NCBI GenBank assembly: GCA_963678675.1
Contig: OY783196.1
Span: 14,006,138 to 14,070,137, forward strand
Direction: 5' to 3'
Source: Xiphydria camelus
Taxonomy: Eukaryota > Arthropoda > Insecta > Hymenoptera > Xiphydriidae
DNA: 64,000 nucleotides
Below the pieces are notes generated by a model. The model made no database searches, had not been told where the DNA came from, and saw only the letters and a list, made by a program, of their open reading frames with translations. The translations under genes were made by a program, and so were the position numbers. Position 1 is the stretch's first letter, and every line of letters begins with the position of its first letter. Positions 51,203 to 61,615 of the stretch are shown here, piece after piece.

Positions 51203-51660
51203 CCGTATGTCCGCGATCATTTGAACATAGGAAAATTGCGAGTTTTGCATGAGCACCCCTTTGGGTCTCCTCGTCAAATAGAATCACCGGAGAAGCGTGA
51301 ATGCGCATGCGTAGTCATCCGCGAGTGTGGCGTCGTCAGCAAGTTCAGATCGGTTTCAATGCAATTTCATTAGGTACTTTCCATTTAACTGATACGAGTC
51401 GACACAAAATTAAACCATTGGTTCTTTCTGCTGGAGCCTGCCAATCAGTTGGTGGATCTAATAGAAGTGTGTCGACTTGTGTCATAAATGGAAAGCACCT
51501 ATTGAAACCGATCTGAACTTGCTGACGACGCCATACCCGCGGAAGACTACGCATGCGCATTCACGCTCCTCCGGTGATTCTATTGGACGAGGAGGCCCAC
51601 AGGGGTGCTCATGCAAAACTCGCAATTTTGTTATGGGTGCTTTGATCGCGGACATACCGG
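51203..51660. mobile_element. CCGTATGTCCGCG-family foldback with nested hairpin loop
   Basis: TA-flanked arms of about 155 bp. The centre contains a second hairpin (AGGTACTTTCCATTTA…GTCGACACA and inverse) in place of the short loop of the 43201 copy. Confidence 0.87.
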
Positions 51661-51662
51661 TA

Positions 51663-53540
51663 TTAAGGTTTCTCGTGCGGTACAGGGGCCTTTTCCCTGC
51701 TAAAAGTTAGTCTACTGAAGTACAGTAACACTCTAGTATGTTCTTCGTGCGATGGCACAACATCGTTTGACGTACAGTAGTATTTGTGTGTATCTGTGAG
51801 TTACAAAATGGAGCCCAAAACATCTGATCATGTTGTGACGTCATGCAACGTTGCTACATTGACTTATCAAAGGTTAAATTTATAAAGAACAATTAATAAA
51901 AAAATAACAGGCTTCTTAATGAACGTGAAAATTTGTATAGATGATTTTAGTTCATTAAACTTGCTGTTCAGCAAATTTCAGAATTTTTGCACTATTTTTC
52001 TCAGAAATATTGCGGTTTGTTAGTTATAACCCATAAGAACGTATGTTATTTTGTTATCAAAAAATCTTTGCAACGAGCTTCTTAAAAGACTTAAAAATTT
52101 AACTGAATTTTTTTTACTTCAATCTACCAAATGCAATCATTCTCAAACATTTCTTACTATTTTTAGTATAACACTCGAGAAACCTTAATGTGTAAATCTT
52201 TCGCTTGAGGAAAATATTCTGTTGATCAAATTGATACCTTATGAAGTTCTTTAATTGTGAGGAGCAGACTTTCTCAGTGCAGTTTGTCCATTTTTCAGAT
52301 TTTCGCCAACACGAATATTTTCAAGTTCCTTTAAAAGTTGTGTTTATATGGACAACCTAAATGCATCTCTTTACATCTATATAAACGTTTGAAAATGTCC
52401 TAGACAAATAAACTGCATTGTGTCCATCAGTCGTGGAGAAACTATTTAGGCCAGTCAATAATACTTTTTTTTGGCTGAAACCCAACTAAATTATTAATGC
52501 ACAATAATATCAATTTATCCTTTTAAGTATAGTGCATAATGAAATATTTGATTTGTGGATGCCAAAAGTTGGCCATAATTGTTTAAACAACGAAAAACGT
52601 TAAAAAAAAGGTGACGGCGGTGTCGTTTTTGACCTCCCCCGGCCAAACGGTTAGAGATACGCAAAAAATAAATAGAACTAAAATTAAAGTGCATACAATT
52701 TCCTTCAAAAAAGTCCACAACGGCATTTTCCTAAAGTTCGAAGCCGTACTTCAAAAACGCGCTGCCTCCAACAAAAGTAGAAAGTGCCGCTTTTATTGTG
52801 AAATGAATTTTTTAACTTAATAAATGATTTTAAAACTATTACAAAATTCAGGACGTTAGTTAACGAATCGAAAAATAATTTGCAATAAGAAAAAATTTTT
52901 ATTTAACACTTGTCTTACCATTTATTTCATGACATTTTAAATCGCTTAACTTTTAAACTAATTGACGTATCGGGATGATCTATAAGGCAACTTTTCGTCA
53001 TTTAATTATCTTAATCTTTGATCTCTTGATATTTTATTGTCCGCCCCACCGTTATTTCAAAAATCGTTGAGAAACAAATGCCGATACCGTTTCCCGTGTA
53101 TGTAGATTCCATCTTTCAATATTTACATATTTACATATTGATTAAAATCGATTTTTAAAAATGGTTCACTCGTAAAAATCTCTGAATATTTTTTTTCTTT
53201 GTTTCTTTCATTTGTTCATGCGAAATTGCTATAAATAAATGAAAAAATGAATATAATGATTTCTTCTAAGCTTAATATTGTTTGATTTTTTCCAAGTATT
53301 TTTCATCTCTTGCATTTTTTTCATTAACTGATTATTTTACGAGATATGATTTTTTAAAGAATATCGTGAAACTCGTACCCCCTCCAGCGACGCAAGAGCC
53401 TTCACCGTCGTGCGTCTCTGGCCGTGCAACTCTCCCATTCGTTTATATTGCAAATACATATTTGCAATAATTGAACAGATAGCAAAACAATGCATAGGAC
53501 CGATTTTCTTCATTGATAAATGCTGCACCTTTATTATTTG
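51663..53540. other. AT-rich region without recognised gene
   Basis: The longest frames (52611-52820 + and 52515-52718 -) overlap each other and show no family motif. No hairpin element, LTR or splice-supported gene was found. Confidence 0.4.
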
Positions 53541-53544
53541 AACT

Positions 53545-53910
53545 TCTTTTTTCTTGTGGTTAATAGATTCGTGGGAAAATTCATTAAAGTCGAAAAAGAA
53601 CTTGATCTGCTTTAATTTCCTGAAAAATATTTGTTATATCTTTAATTTCAAGTATGTAAAGACTATTAAATATTGTTATAAATAAGTTTAACTAAACATG
53701 GTGATTTACATTGTAATATTGCACACTTTCTGCACAAATTTACTGTGAATAATTATTTCTTTGAATTAATTCGTTTAAAATTGTCATTAAAAATATTTTA
53801 CTGTAAATATTCCAACAGAAATGTAATGATGTTGGAATTACAGTAATTAAAAGTTTTTTTGGCTTTAATGAATTTTCCCACGAATCTATGAACCACAAGA
53901 AAAAAACAAA
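53545..53910. repeat. Inverted repeat with 260-bp centre
   Basis: TTCTTGTGGTTAATAGATTC…CGTGGGAAAATTCATTAAAG and its inverse at 53862-53905 are about 50-bp arms. Confidence 0.65.
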
Positions 53911-54122
53911 ACGTGTGGCCGCCACGCACGGAAGAAGTGAAACTTCGATACTGATGGGTTGACAAGAAATCTAAACGAGTAAGCAACAATAATAATACCA
54001 TGAACTACATTATCTGGAAATGTCAGGGTATTATTGTTGCTTACTCGTTCAGTTTTATTTTCAACCTATCGGTATCAAAGTTTCACTTCTTCCGCGCGTG
54101 GCGGCCACACGTTTTGTTCTTT
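53905..54122. mobile_element. Hairpin MITE (AAAACGTGTGGCCGCCACG ends)
   Basis: Arms of about 95 bp with matching GAAGTGAAACTT and GAGTAAGCAACAATAAT words; imperfect. Confidence 0.72.
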
Positions 54123-54204
54123 TTGTGTCACCCTCAACTGTGCTAATTACCGATTCATTATTGCCCGTTGTTTTCCTGTTTTTGCCATAATAATTTTAAT
54201 ATAC

Positions 54205-54240
54205 ACACGCACACGCGCGCGCGCATACACACACACACGA
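54205..54240. repeat. (CA)n microsatellite
   Basis: Imperfect run of CA, interrupted by a short CG alternation. Confidence 0.85.
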
Positions 54241-54705
54241 AATAATGTACAGTAATGCACGGTGGTTATTCGAGAAAGGTCGCGACTCCGATTGCAGACT
54301 ACACGAGCTCCGTATGGCCGGCCACTCGACGCGTAGCCCGGTCAAAATAGACATTCACCCTTGCATAAATTCCCAAGAAGCTAAAAATTTACATGAACGT
54401 TAGGGCTACCATTATAATGAAATTGTGAAAAGTCCTCATCGATCCCGTGTGTGCAAAAAATTTTATGCAAGGTCAAAGTTCGCAAAAATGGTTTTTTTGG
54501 ATTTATTAGCGAAACGGTTAGTTTTATGATAAAAATAGGTCAAACAAAAATTGTAGATCATGCAATTCTCTACAAAAATGGTCCTTACACTTTTTTCCTA
54601 AGATTCACCATTTCTGAGAAAAAGCCATTCTAAAGTTGTATTCTCCATAACATGCGTGACTACGCTGCCTATGTACATCATTGGACGTATAATATAAGTA
54701 AAACT

Positions 54706-54815
54706 ATTAATATTGAATGATAATTCTAAAGGCGCGTCCTCACTAAGTCGACAGAGTCTATCGACAATGTCGACTCAGTGAGGACGCGCCTTTAGAATTA
54801 TCATTCAATATTAAT
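54706..54815. mobile_element. Small hairpin MITE (GGCGCGTCCTCACTAAGTCGA core)
   Basis: This 110-bp perfect hairpin starts and ends with ATTAATATTGAATGATAATT and its inverse. Next to it, TTAGTC…GACTAA is another short inverted pair. Confidence 0.85.
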
Positions 54816-54969
54816 ATATTAGTCACGCAGACTAATATTGGGTTGGTGCATAGTTATTGCGGCTTTTTTGGCAGCTTCTTTTTCTTTAAATATTTGCATT
54901 TTGTTTATTTTTTGTTCATTAAAATAATCTTCTCTATTCAATTAATAAAATTCGTGTCGAAAATCATAT

Positions 54970-55440
54970 CCATATTCGTCATATTATGCTCTACCACTTC
55001 GAGAAAGATGGAAGGCGGCACAGTCATTTCGCGATCTCAACGAACTTTTCGGCGAGGGAACAATCAGCAAAAGCCAAGTTGAAAGATGGTTCAAAAAGTT
55101 CAAATCGGGCGATACAAACATTACAGATGAAGAAGGAAGAGGTCGACCATCTAATTTCAACGACCAGGCACTTTTGGCAGCCGTGGAAGAAGACGAAAGC
55201 TTGACAATACGAATGCTGGCCGACGACTTTGATTGAACCATTCGACCATTGTTCGTCGTCTCAAAAAGCTCGGAAAAGTATGGAAATTGGCTGTATGGGT
55301 TCCCCACGAACTCTCCGACCATAACAAAGCCGAACGTGTACGAATTTTTACTGATTTGCTGCAGCGAAACGAGCTAGCACCCTTCCTGAAGAATCTCGTC
55401 ACTGGAGATGAATCGTGGCTTCTTTTCAAAAACGTCGTCT
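54970..55440 (+). pseudogene. mariner transposase N-terminal relic
   Basis: Pieces in at least two frames: the helix-turn-helix part (NELFGEGTISKSQVERWFKK followed by FKSGDTNITDEEGRGRPS) and then VWVPHELSDHN and LVTGDESWLLF, the latter with the first catalytic aspartate of the mariner DD34D triad. Everything after this block is lost to the inverted duplication. Frame breaks occur near 55225 and earlier. Confidence 0.82.
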
Positions 55441-55649
55441 TCTTCCACGGCTACCAAAAGTGTCTGGTCGTCGAAATCAGATGGTTGACCTCTTCCTTCG
55501 TTATCTGTAAGGTTTGTATCGCCCGATTTGAACTTTTTGAACTATCTTTTAATTTGGCTTTTGCTGATTGTTCCCTCGCAGAAAAGTTCGTTGAGATCGC
55601 GAAATGACTGTGCCGCTTTCCAATCTTTCTCGAAGTGGTAGAGCATAAT

Positions 55650-56205
55650 GTGAGTGCACCGGTATCCGTCCATGTAAGATTTTTTTTAGCGGGAAATGTA
55701 ATATTTAATTACCATGGTCAAATATAGAAAGAAGAGTAAATATAATACAATGATGGACTCTTTTTCATCAATAAAAAAATTAAAAAATTTGAAAAGGGAT
55801 TCATAATAATTAAATAATAAAATTTTAAAGTGAAGGGTAAAAAGGGTCAGTATTCGACCGTCTGTTTTCGCTCTGCGCCGATACCGAATAACGTTATTTT
55901 ACAATAATAAAATGTCTTTTTCAGCACTTCTAATAATTTTAATTTATATTACCATATATTATTCATCGATCTTAACATATTTTAATACGTTTGTTACTTA
56001 CATTTTGTCGTATCCATCTGAGCTACTGATTTCCAATCCTAACCTACTCTTCTAACGAAATACATTCAAAGCATGATGTTAGCACCACGCATCGAAACAA
56101 ATTAATAAATTTTAAGCATTTAAAAATGTTAAATATTAAATATTTCCATAACCGACCTTTGGTGGACGGATACACATATATACGGTCGGATATCGGTGCA
56201 CTCAC
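55650..56205. mobile_element. Inverted-repeat element inside mariner
   Basis: The ends GTGAGTGCACCGGTATCCG and inverse (…CGGTGCACTCAC) enclose 556 bp of AT-rich sequence without coding. The mariner sequence continues on both sides. Confidence 0.7.
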
Positions 56206-56769
56206 GGTATGACGAATATGGACATGATTTTCGACACGCATTTTATTAACTAAATAGAGAAGATTATTTTAATGAAAAAAAATAAACAAAATGCCAATTT
56301 TTAAAGAAAAATCCGCCAAAAAATCCGCAATAATTATGCACCAACCCAATAGTTTTACTTATATTATACGTCCAATGATGTACATAGGCAGCGTAGTCAT
56401 GCATATTATGGAGAATACAACTTTAGAATGGCTTTTTCTCCGAAATGGTGAATCTTAGGAAAAAAAGTGTAAGGACAATTTTAGTAGAGAATTGCATGAT
56501 CTACAATTTTTGTCTGAACTATTTTGATCATAAAACTAACCGTTTCGCTAATAAATCCAAAAAACCCATTTTTGCTAACTGATCTTGCATAAAATTTTTT
56601 GCACACACGGGATCGATGAGGACTTTTCACAATTCCATTATAATGGTTTCCCTAACGTTCATGTAAATTTTTAGCTTCTTGGGAATTTATGCAAGGGTAC
56701 CCCTATTTTTTAGGCTAACTTGACCGGGCTAGCGGTACAATCCGGAAAACTAAAAATGCGACAAACGAA

Positions 56770-57500
56770 ATAAAGGGTGATTTATTTAGACCTTTATTTT
56801 TAAATTCTAAATGAAACACATAAAATGGAATTGGATGGCGGAATCTTTATTATGACCTGAAAGAACAATCTTTGACATTTATTTTTTGAAAATAATTTAA
56901 TTTAAATGCTGACCGCAACTACGCCGTACGTGGTCCATTCGGAAGGTTCAATTTTCGACCACTCTTTAAAGAGTGAATTCTAGCATTGCGACCGGTATCT
57001 GCCCAATTACGCGAGTAATGTTGGCATGTTGGCTTCTAAGTCCTGAATCGTAGCTGGCTTATCGACGAAGACTTTTGATTTAACAAAACCTCAAAGAAAA
57101 AAGTCCAAGGGTGTGATATCACACGATCTAGGCGGCCAGTTGACAGGTTCAAAACCAGAAATTATCTGCTTACCAAAATGATTTATCAATAAAGCTATTG
57201 TTTCGCGCGCTGTGTGTGCCGTAGCTCCGTCTTGCTGAAACTAAATGTCGATGAGCCAGCTACGATTCAGGACCTAGAAGCCAGCCAACATTACTCGCGT
57301 AATTGGACAGATACCGGTCGCAATGCTAGAAAGAGTGATCGAAAATTGGACCTTCTCCGAATGGACCACGTACGACGTAGTCGCGGCCAGCATTTAAATG
57401 AAATTATTTTCAAAAAATAAATGTCAAAGATTGTTCTTTCAGGTCATAATAAAGATTCCGCCATCCAATTCCATTTTATGTGTTTTATTTAGAATTTTAA
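56770..57500. mobile_element. Foldback Tc1/mariner relic
   Basis: The arms (about 56780-57060 and 57240-57500) are inverted copies. The minus strand in the left half reads like a mariner C-terminal part: NWPPRSCDITPLDFFL, a stop, then GFVKSKVFVDKPATIQDLEA. The PLDFF motif includes the third catalytic aspartate. The mirrored copy on the + strand gives the VDEPATIQDLEA frame at 57240. Stops and the palindromic form show that it is dead. Confidence 0.75.
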
Positions 57501-57940
57501 AAATTTACAGAATTCGCCACCAAGCAAAGTTCAGACACATGGAAAATGAACATAGTTATTGTTTTCATATTTTCTCCTGGACTATAATCTTCTTCCTCAG
57601 TTACAGCGAAGTGTGGCACGGTACATGAGAAAACGAAGGAACTGTATAATTGACTAAAAACAACAAAGTAGATCATAAGTGTATTGACACGAAAAAATAC
57701 ATATAAGAAACACATATTATATTATATGTATAGAAACATGAACATACAGTATGATATAAGGAAAAGGAATTTTTAGATTTCTAAAAGAAATGAAACCTGA
57801 CTTTGCAGATACCCTCGTACTAACACTTTGAAACAGAATGAAACCCCTGAAAAGTAATAACATAATAAACACGCACCCTTGCATGAGAAATACGAATATT
57901 TTGAAACAGAAATAAAACTGAAAATTTATCACTACATACA
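57501..57940. other. Spacer without gene
   Basis: AT-rich, no supported frame; minus-strand hydrophobic frames are composition effects. Confidence 0.4.
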
Positions 57941-57943
57941 TCA

Positions 57944-58730
57944 TCACCAATCATCTGTACGAATCAAAGTACCGCGAACATATTGCGATGACAAAGGTTG
58001 TTCATCATCTGAATCCTTGGACATCTTAAATAGTTTACATTTTTGTGACATCGCCATTACAAAGTCTTGACCGGAGTCGACTCGTGGAAATTCTAATGGC
58101 ATATAAGCCATCGATTCCACTGTCATATCTAGAGAAATACCACTTCGAGTAATTTTAGAACCACGAATTTGCAACAGCATCATTATGTGCATATAAGTTG
58201 GTTGGATTAATTGTTGCCACTTAACCATTTTCATTTATCGACTGGTTTTCTCAAAGAGAAATAAGGGAGAACTAGGTATATCATTGTTATTAAAGACACT
58301 GAATCCAAAAATGCCCGGACTATCTTCACCTGCAGAGGAACGAGAAAGCGCTTTGGCGGTTAACAATTTCTTGCGCAAATTTGCAAACATTTGTTTCATG
58401 TTATCTAGAATACTGAACCGTTTACACGCTTCCACGAACACCGGAACATTTGCCAACATCTTAACATCCGTTACAAAACGTTCGACAAATTCTTGCATTA
58501 ATTGTCTACTCTCTTCGTGCCACTAGTGACTTACTGTGGGCACTAGTAGTTGAACTCTATGCTTCGGCTCTAATTGATTAATATGTCTTATAATCGTGCG
58601 ATGTAGAAAAGCTTCCGAATGAGTAATTGTCAGACCGTACGCGTTAGTGACGAGAAACAATGTCGGTATCTTTTTGTACACAAATTGGCAGAAATGGATT
58701 GTAGCAACGGGTATTTTTGAAAATTTTAAT
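57944..58730 (-). pseudogene. Degenerate coding segment, product unknown
   Basis: One minus-strand frame runs from about 58730 to 57944 with only two stops (58523-58525 and 58235-58237), so about 260 codons were once open. It has a protein-like composition: YKKIPTLFLVTNAYGLTITH, then EFVERFVTDVKMLANVPVFV and EACKRFSILDNMKQMFANLR, then DMTVESMAYMPLEFPRVDSG and an acidic tail SKDSDDEQPL. It was not recognised as a transposon protein or a named host family. It could be a processed copy of a host gene or a decayed exon; the mixture of helical segments and an acidic end suggests a cytoplasmic or nuclear protein. Confidence 0.55.
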
Positions 58731-58764
58731 GTGGCCTTAATACACACACGACACAACACACACC

Positions 58765-58860
58765 CGGGAGATACTGGGCGTTTTCCAATAAGGAGGCACA
58801 GTGTTGCACAGTGTGACACTGCAGTACACAGTGTCGGGGTGCTTATTGGAACACCGTTTA
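58765..58860. repeat. Imperfect hairpin
   Basis: GGGCGTTTTCCAATAAGGAG and the inverse CTTATTGGAACACCG flank GCACAGTGTTGCACAGTGTG, giving a short hairpin with inner CACAGTGT repeats. It may be a tiny MITE. Confidence 0.6.
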
Positions 58861-59158
58861 ATTTCTCAATGTAACCACCAGAGTGTGCTCATATCATTAT
58901 GTGCATCATGTGATGATTGTCTTATCAATTTGTATTCAATGATTAAAGTAGGAAAATAAAATGATTAGTTAGCGCGTTCTGTATGAATGTATGTTGAAGA
59001 GTAAGTACTGATTATAACTTATTACAGTACTCACTAATGTTAGTTAAATATTTTTCACGTTCTTGCAATATTTATTTAAATATATACTGTATGTAGAATG
59101 GAGTATAAGAAAGAAAATCTCTAAATTCCCTTACCGAAAAATACTAACAACTCATTAT
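58861..59158. other. Spacer without gene
   Basis: AT-rich flank of the gypsy-like element; nothing recognised. Confidence 0.4.
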
Positions 59159-59512
59159 TGTAACGTCCTAACGTAGCCGTTTTCATAGAATAAAACGCAG
59201 CGGCGAATTAAGCGATAGGATAAGAGGAATCAAATAGCGACGAGCAAGGCCGCTGCGAAGGCCGGAACGCCGACTCCGCATCGAGCCAAAACTGCACCGC
59301 GAGTAACACGAACCCTCGCGCAAGGTGAAGGCGCGAAAACCTCCACGTGCCACCCGCGTAGCATTAAAGGAAATGCACCAGCGAAAAACAAGACGCCAAG
59401 TGGCTACCGAGCAGCCGCTGACAGGAAGAAACCTCCATGATTCAACGCATTCCTTCTCCTTCCCCTTTTCAACATCAGGAAGGATCCCCACCCGGAACGA
59501 AGTCTAACGGCT

Positions 59513-59520
59513 TATATAAG
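59513..59520 (+). promoter_or_regulatory. TATA box of gypsy-like LTR
   Basis: TATATAAG lies 71 bp upstream of the AATAAA, a normal spacing for U3-R of an LTR. Confidence 0.7.
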
Positions 59521-59590
59521 GAGAATCCTGGACACCGAGAGAGCTTTTTGTCTTTTTCCTCGAGTAACGCGTGTTCCGTTCAAAAATCTA

Positions 59591-59596
59591 AATAAA
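59591..59596 (+). terminator. Polyadenylation signal of gypsy-like LTR
   Basis: AATAAA lies downstream of the TATA box, inside the LTR. Confidence 0.6.
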
Positions 59597-59914
59597 GAAG
59601 TTCCGAGATCTAAAGTGACTGTGATTTGTGGAAACCTCAACCTCTATCCCTGTCGTGCTACCTAAAGTGAGTGACCAAGGAGAGACCGCACCCCTTTCGA
59701 TCCACCCCTCGAAGGAAGGATCGCACGGCCGACAGAAGGAGGAAGAGAGAGAGAGCGAGAGATCAAGGTTGAAGCTCCAGGCGGGGGTAGGTGGCAACGG
59801 ATTGTTCTCTTAAGATATAGAGGCCTGCGTGTGTATCCCAACTCCCCATTCCAGTCCCGAGTTAATAGTTAGTGGTTTAACGAGTTGTCCATGACGTGAC
59901 AACGAACGCCTTTT

Positions 59915-59928
59915 TGGTGCATCGGCCG
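59915..59928 (+). promoter_or_regulatory. Candidate primer binding site, tRNA-Gly
   Basis: TGGTGCATCGGCCG complements the 3' end of insect tRNA-Gly (…CGGCCGATGCACCA) over 14 of 14 bases, then diverges. An alternative start is TGGCAACGG at about 59792. The 3' LTR would settle which is correct. Confidence 0.5.
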
Positions 59929-59946
59929 AGTCTGGTCAGAAAGATC

Positions 59947-59963
59947 GCGGGTTCGACTCCCGC
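59947..59963 (+). other. tRNA T-arm-like hairpin with B-box
   Basis: GCGGG-TTCGACT-CCCGC forms a perfect 5-bp stem with a 7-base loop, and GGTTCGACTCC fits the B-box consensus. A second one, TTAGG-TTCAATT-CCTAA, lies at 60008-60024. No full cloverleaf could be drawn. Confidence 0.5.
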
Positions 59964-60178
59964 TATACGGAAGGTTCCGATCGTTTGCTCGCGTAGAGTG
60001 TTGGATATTAGGTTCAATTCCTAAGATTTAGCTTGGTGCTATCCTAACTGACCAGCAGAATCTACATACCACTAATTATTAATTGCCTTATTTGAAAAAA
60101 AAAGAGACAAACAAAAATCATTACAAATTATAGCAAAATTATATAAAATTATCAATATTAATTACCTACATAAATATT

Positions 60179-61615
60179 ATGTCAGATTCTGAGAATAACC
60201 CCACAAAGCACACTAAAAGAAAAATCCCAGTAATACAATTACCACAAACTCCTACACGAACTTCCACAGATTTTAGCGACAGTTTTCTAGAAACCTCCCT
60301 AACAACCATAGGTCGCCCAAGTATCGACAATTCAAATCACTCGAATACAACCATGGCAAACAATCAAAGGATTTCTCTTAAAACAGCAATAGAAATTGTA
60401 CCGCGTTTTAATGGCCAAAATATACCTTTAGGCGATTTTCTCGAAGCATGCGAGGAAGCGAAAAATATGCTACCACGCGAATCGGAATCCGACTTAGTTA
60501 AATTAATCCTTACCAAATTAATCGGCGAAGCGAAACGCTGCAGTGTAGGGCAAACATTAGCATCAGTAGATCAATTAACAACATTTTTAGAAGAAATATA
60601 CGCCCCTGAAAAAACTATTCATCAATACTATGGAGAATTGAGCTACATTTGCCAGTATCACAACGAAAACGTCATAACATACTTAAATCGAGCTAGAGAA
60701 TTAGCCAAAAGAATTACCGACGGTCACAGAATAGAAAATCGTATAACCGACGAAAATTTCGGAGAAGAAGTAAAGAAAGATTTACTAAAATATTTTATTC
60801 GAGGTTTAAATCCAGATATAAGATGCAATATGAGAAAAGTAGATAATCTCAAAAGCGCACGAATTAAAGCAGTAGAACTCGAACGAACGTTAACACGCGT
60901 GGAACAAATGCGAGGTAGAGGACCACAAAATTCTAACGACCAATTAACTCCTACAACAAACAGCCAAATTATTAAATGTCAAATCTGTAATATAGAAGGT
61001 CACACAGCAAATCAATGCCCGATTAAAAATAAAGACAATTTCAGAAAAATAGGAACAATATGTCAAATATGTAATAAAAATAATCACACCGCGGACGTTT
61101 GTAGATCGCGACCACAGAAAATAAATATCGTTCAAACCGAAATTCCAACTTGTCAAATATGTAAACGAAAAGGTCATACAGCAAACAATTGTCGATTACT
61201 ATCCAAAAACATCAATTCGCAAATGTCTTGTCAAATATGTAAAAGAAATAATCATACGACAGATAACTGTCGTCAACGCTTTAAAAAGTTCACAAATGTA
61301 GATATATGTCACTTTTGCGGAAAACCAGGCCATAAAGCAATCGTTTGCAGGAATATAATAAATAACAAAAATTCAAATCGAAATTTCAATAACGAGAATA
61401 GACCTCAAATAAAATGTGATTATTGCGGAAAATTTAATCACACGACAGAAAAATGCTTTCAAAAACAAAGAAATAATATGCAACAATTTCAAACGGGAAA
61501 CTCCTACAGTTCCCCATCACAGGGCGCTGCATGGGGAACGAACTCAAATACTCAAACGCGTCCTATACACACAATCCAACAAAATCAAAGCCAAATATCC
61601 GATCATCAACAGTAA
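60179..61615 (+). CDS. Gag with six zinc knuckles
   Basis: A 478-codon frame starting at ATG 60179. A capsid-like part (residues about 60-260; LKTAIEIVPRFNGQNIPLGD, then LTKLIGEAKR) is typical of gypsy/297 Gag. From about residue 263 there are six CX2CX4HX4C motifs: CQICNIEGHTANQC, CQICNKNNHTADVC, CQICKRKGHTANNC, CQICKRNNHTTDNC, CHFCGKPGHKAIVC and CDYCGKFNHTTEKC. Most Gags have one or two. The first four share CQIC(K/N) and probably came from tandem duplication. The product forms the particle and binds RNA. It ends 114 bp past the frameshift site and overlaps pol. Confidence 0.92.
   Translation: MSDSENNPTKHTKRKIPVIQLPQTPTRTSTDFSDSFLETSLTTIGRPSIDNSNHSNTTMANNQRISLKTAIEIVPRFNGQNIPLGDFLEACEEAKNMLPRESESDLVKLILTKLIGEAKRCSVGQTLASVDQLTTFLEEIYAPEKTIHQYYGELSYICQYHNENVITYLNRARELAKRITDGHRIENRITDENFGEEVKKDLLKYFIRGLNPDIRCNMRKVDNLKSARIKAVELERTLTRVEQMRGRGPQNSNDQLTPTTNSQIIKCQICNIEGHTANQCPIKNKDNFRKIGTICQICNKNNHTADVCRSRPQKINIVQTEIPTCQICKRKGHTANNCRLLSKNINSQMSCQICKRNNHTTDNCRQRFKKFTNVDICHFCGKPGHKAIVCRNIINNKNSNRNFNNENRPQIKCDYCGKFNHTTEKCFQKQRNNMQQFQTGNSYSSPSQGAAWGTNSNTQTRPIHTIQQNQSQISDHQQ
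61495..61539 (+). promoter_or_regulatory. -1 ribosomal frameshift signal
   Basis: The heptamer GGGAAAC (61495-61501) is read in gag frame as G GGA AAC, the X XXY YYZ form used by, for example, type D retroviruses. After a 7-base spacer, GTTCCCCAT (61509-61517) pairs perfectly with ATGGGGAAC (61531-61539) around a 13-base loop. The pol frame is -1 relative to gag and is open from 61477, just upstream. All parts of a classical signal are present. Confidence 0.85.

Larger units (their letters stand above)
54838..56349 (+). mobile_element. mariner element, rearranged
   Basis: The ends TTGGGTTGGTGCATAGTTAT and inverse are flanked by TA. The left half encodes the mariner transposase N-terminus. 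At about 55470 the sequence turns back, repeating the left half in inverted orientation to about 55650. Another inverted-repeat insertion (55650-56205) follows. The element is dead. Confidence 0.85.
54335..56730. mobile_element. Foldback element opened by mariner insertion
   Basis: The left arm 54335-54708 matches the inverted right arm 56350-56730 (ends GCCCGGTCAA, inner edge TAAGTAAAACT). The mariner 54838-56349 lies between them with a TA at its junctions, and a small hairpin lies at the left inner edge. The original element would be a palindrome of about 750 bp. Confidence 0.8.
59159..59914 (+). repeat. 5' LTR of gypsy-like element (end inferred)
   Basis: The start is TG after TTAT. The end is placed before the candidate primer site at 59915, which cannot be verified because the 3' LTR is not in the window. 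It contains the TATA box at 59513, AATAAA at 59591 and a purine-rich GA stretch at about 59735-59765. Confidence 0.6.

Noticed and set aside
59915..60024. A tRNA gene
   Set aside because: T-arm-like stems exist but no acceptor stem, D arm and anticodon arm with correct spacing could be drawn.
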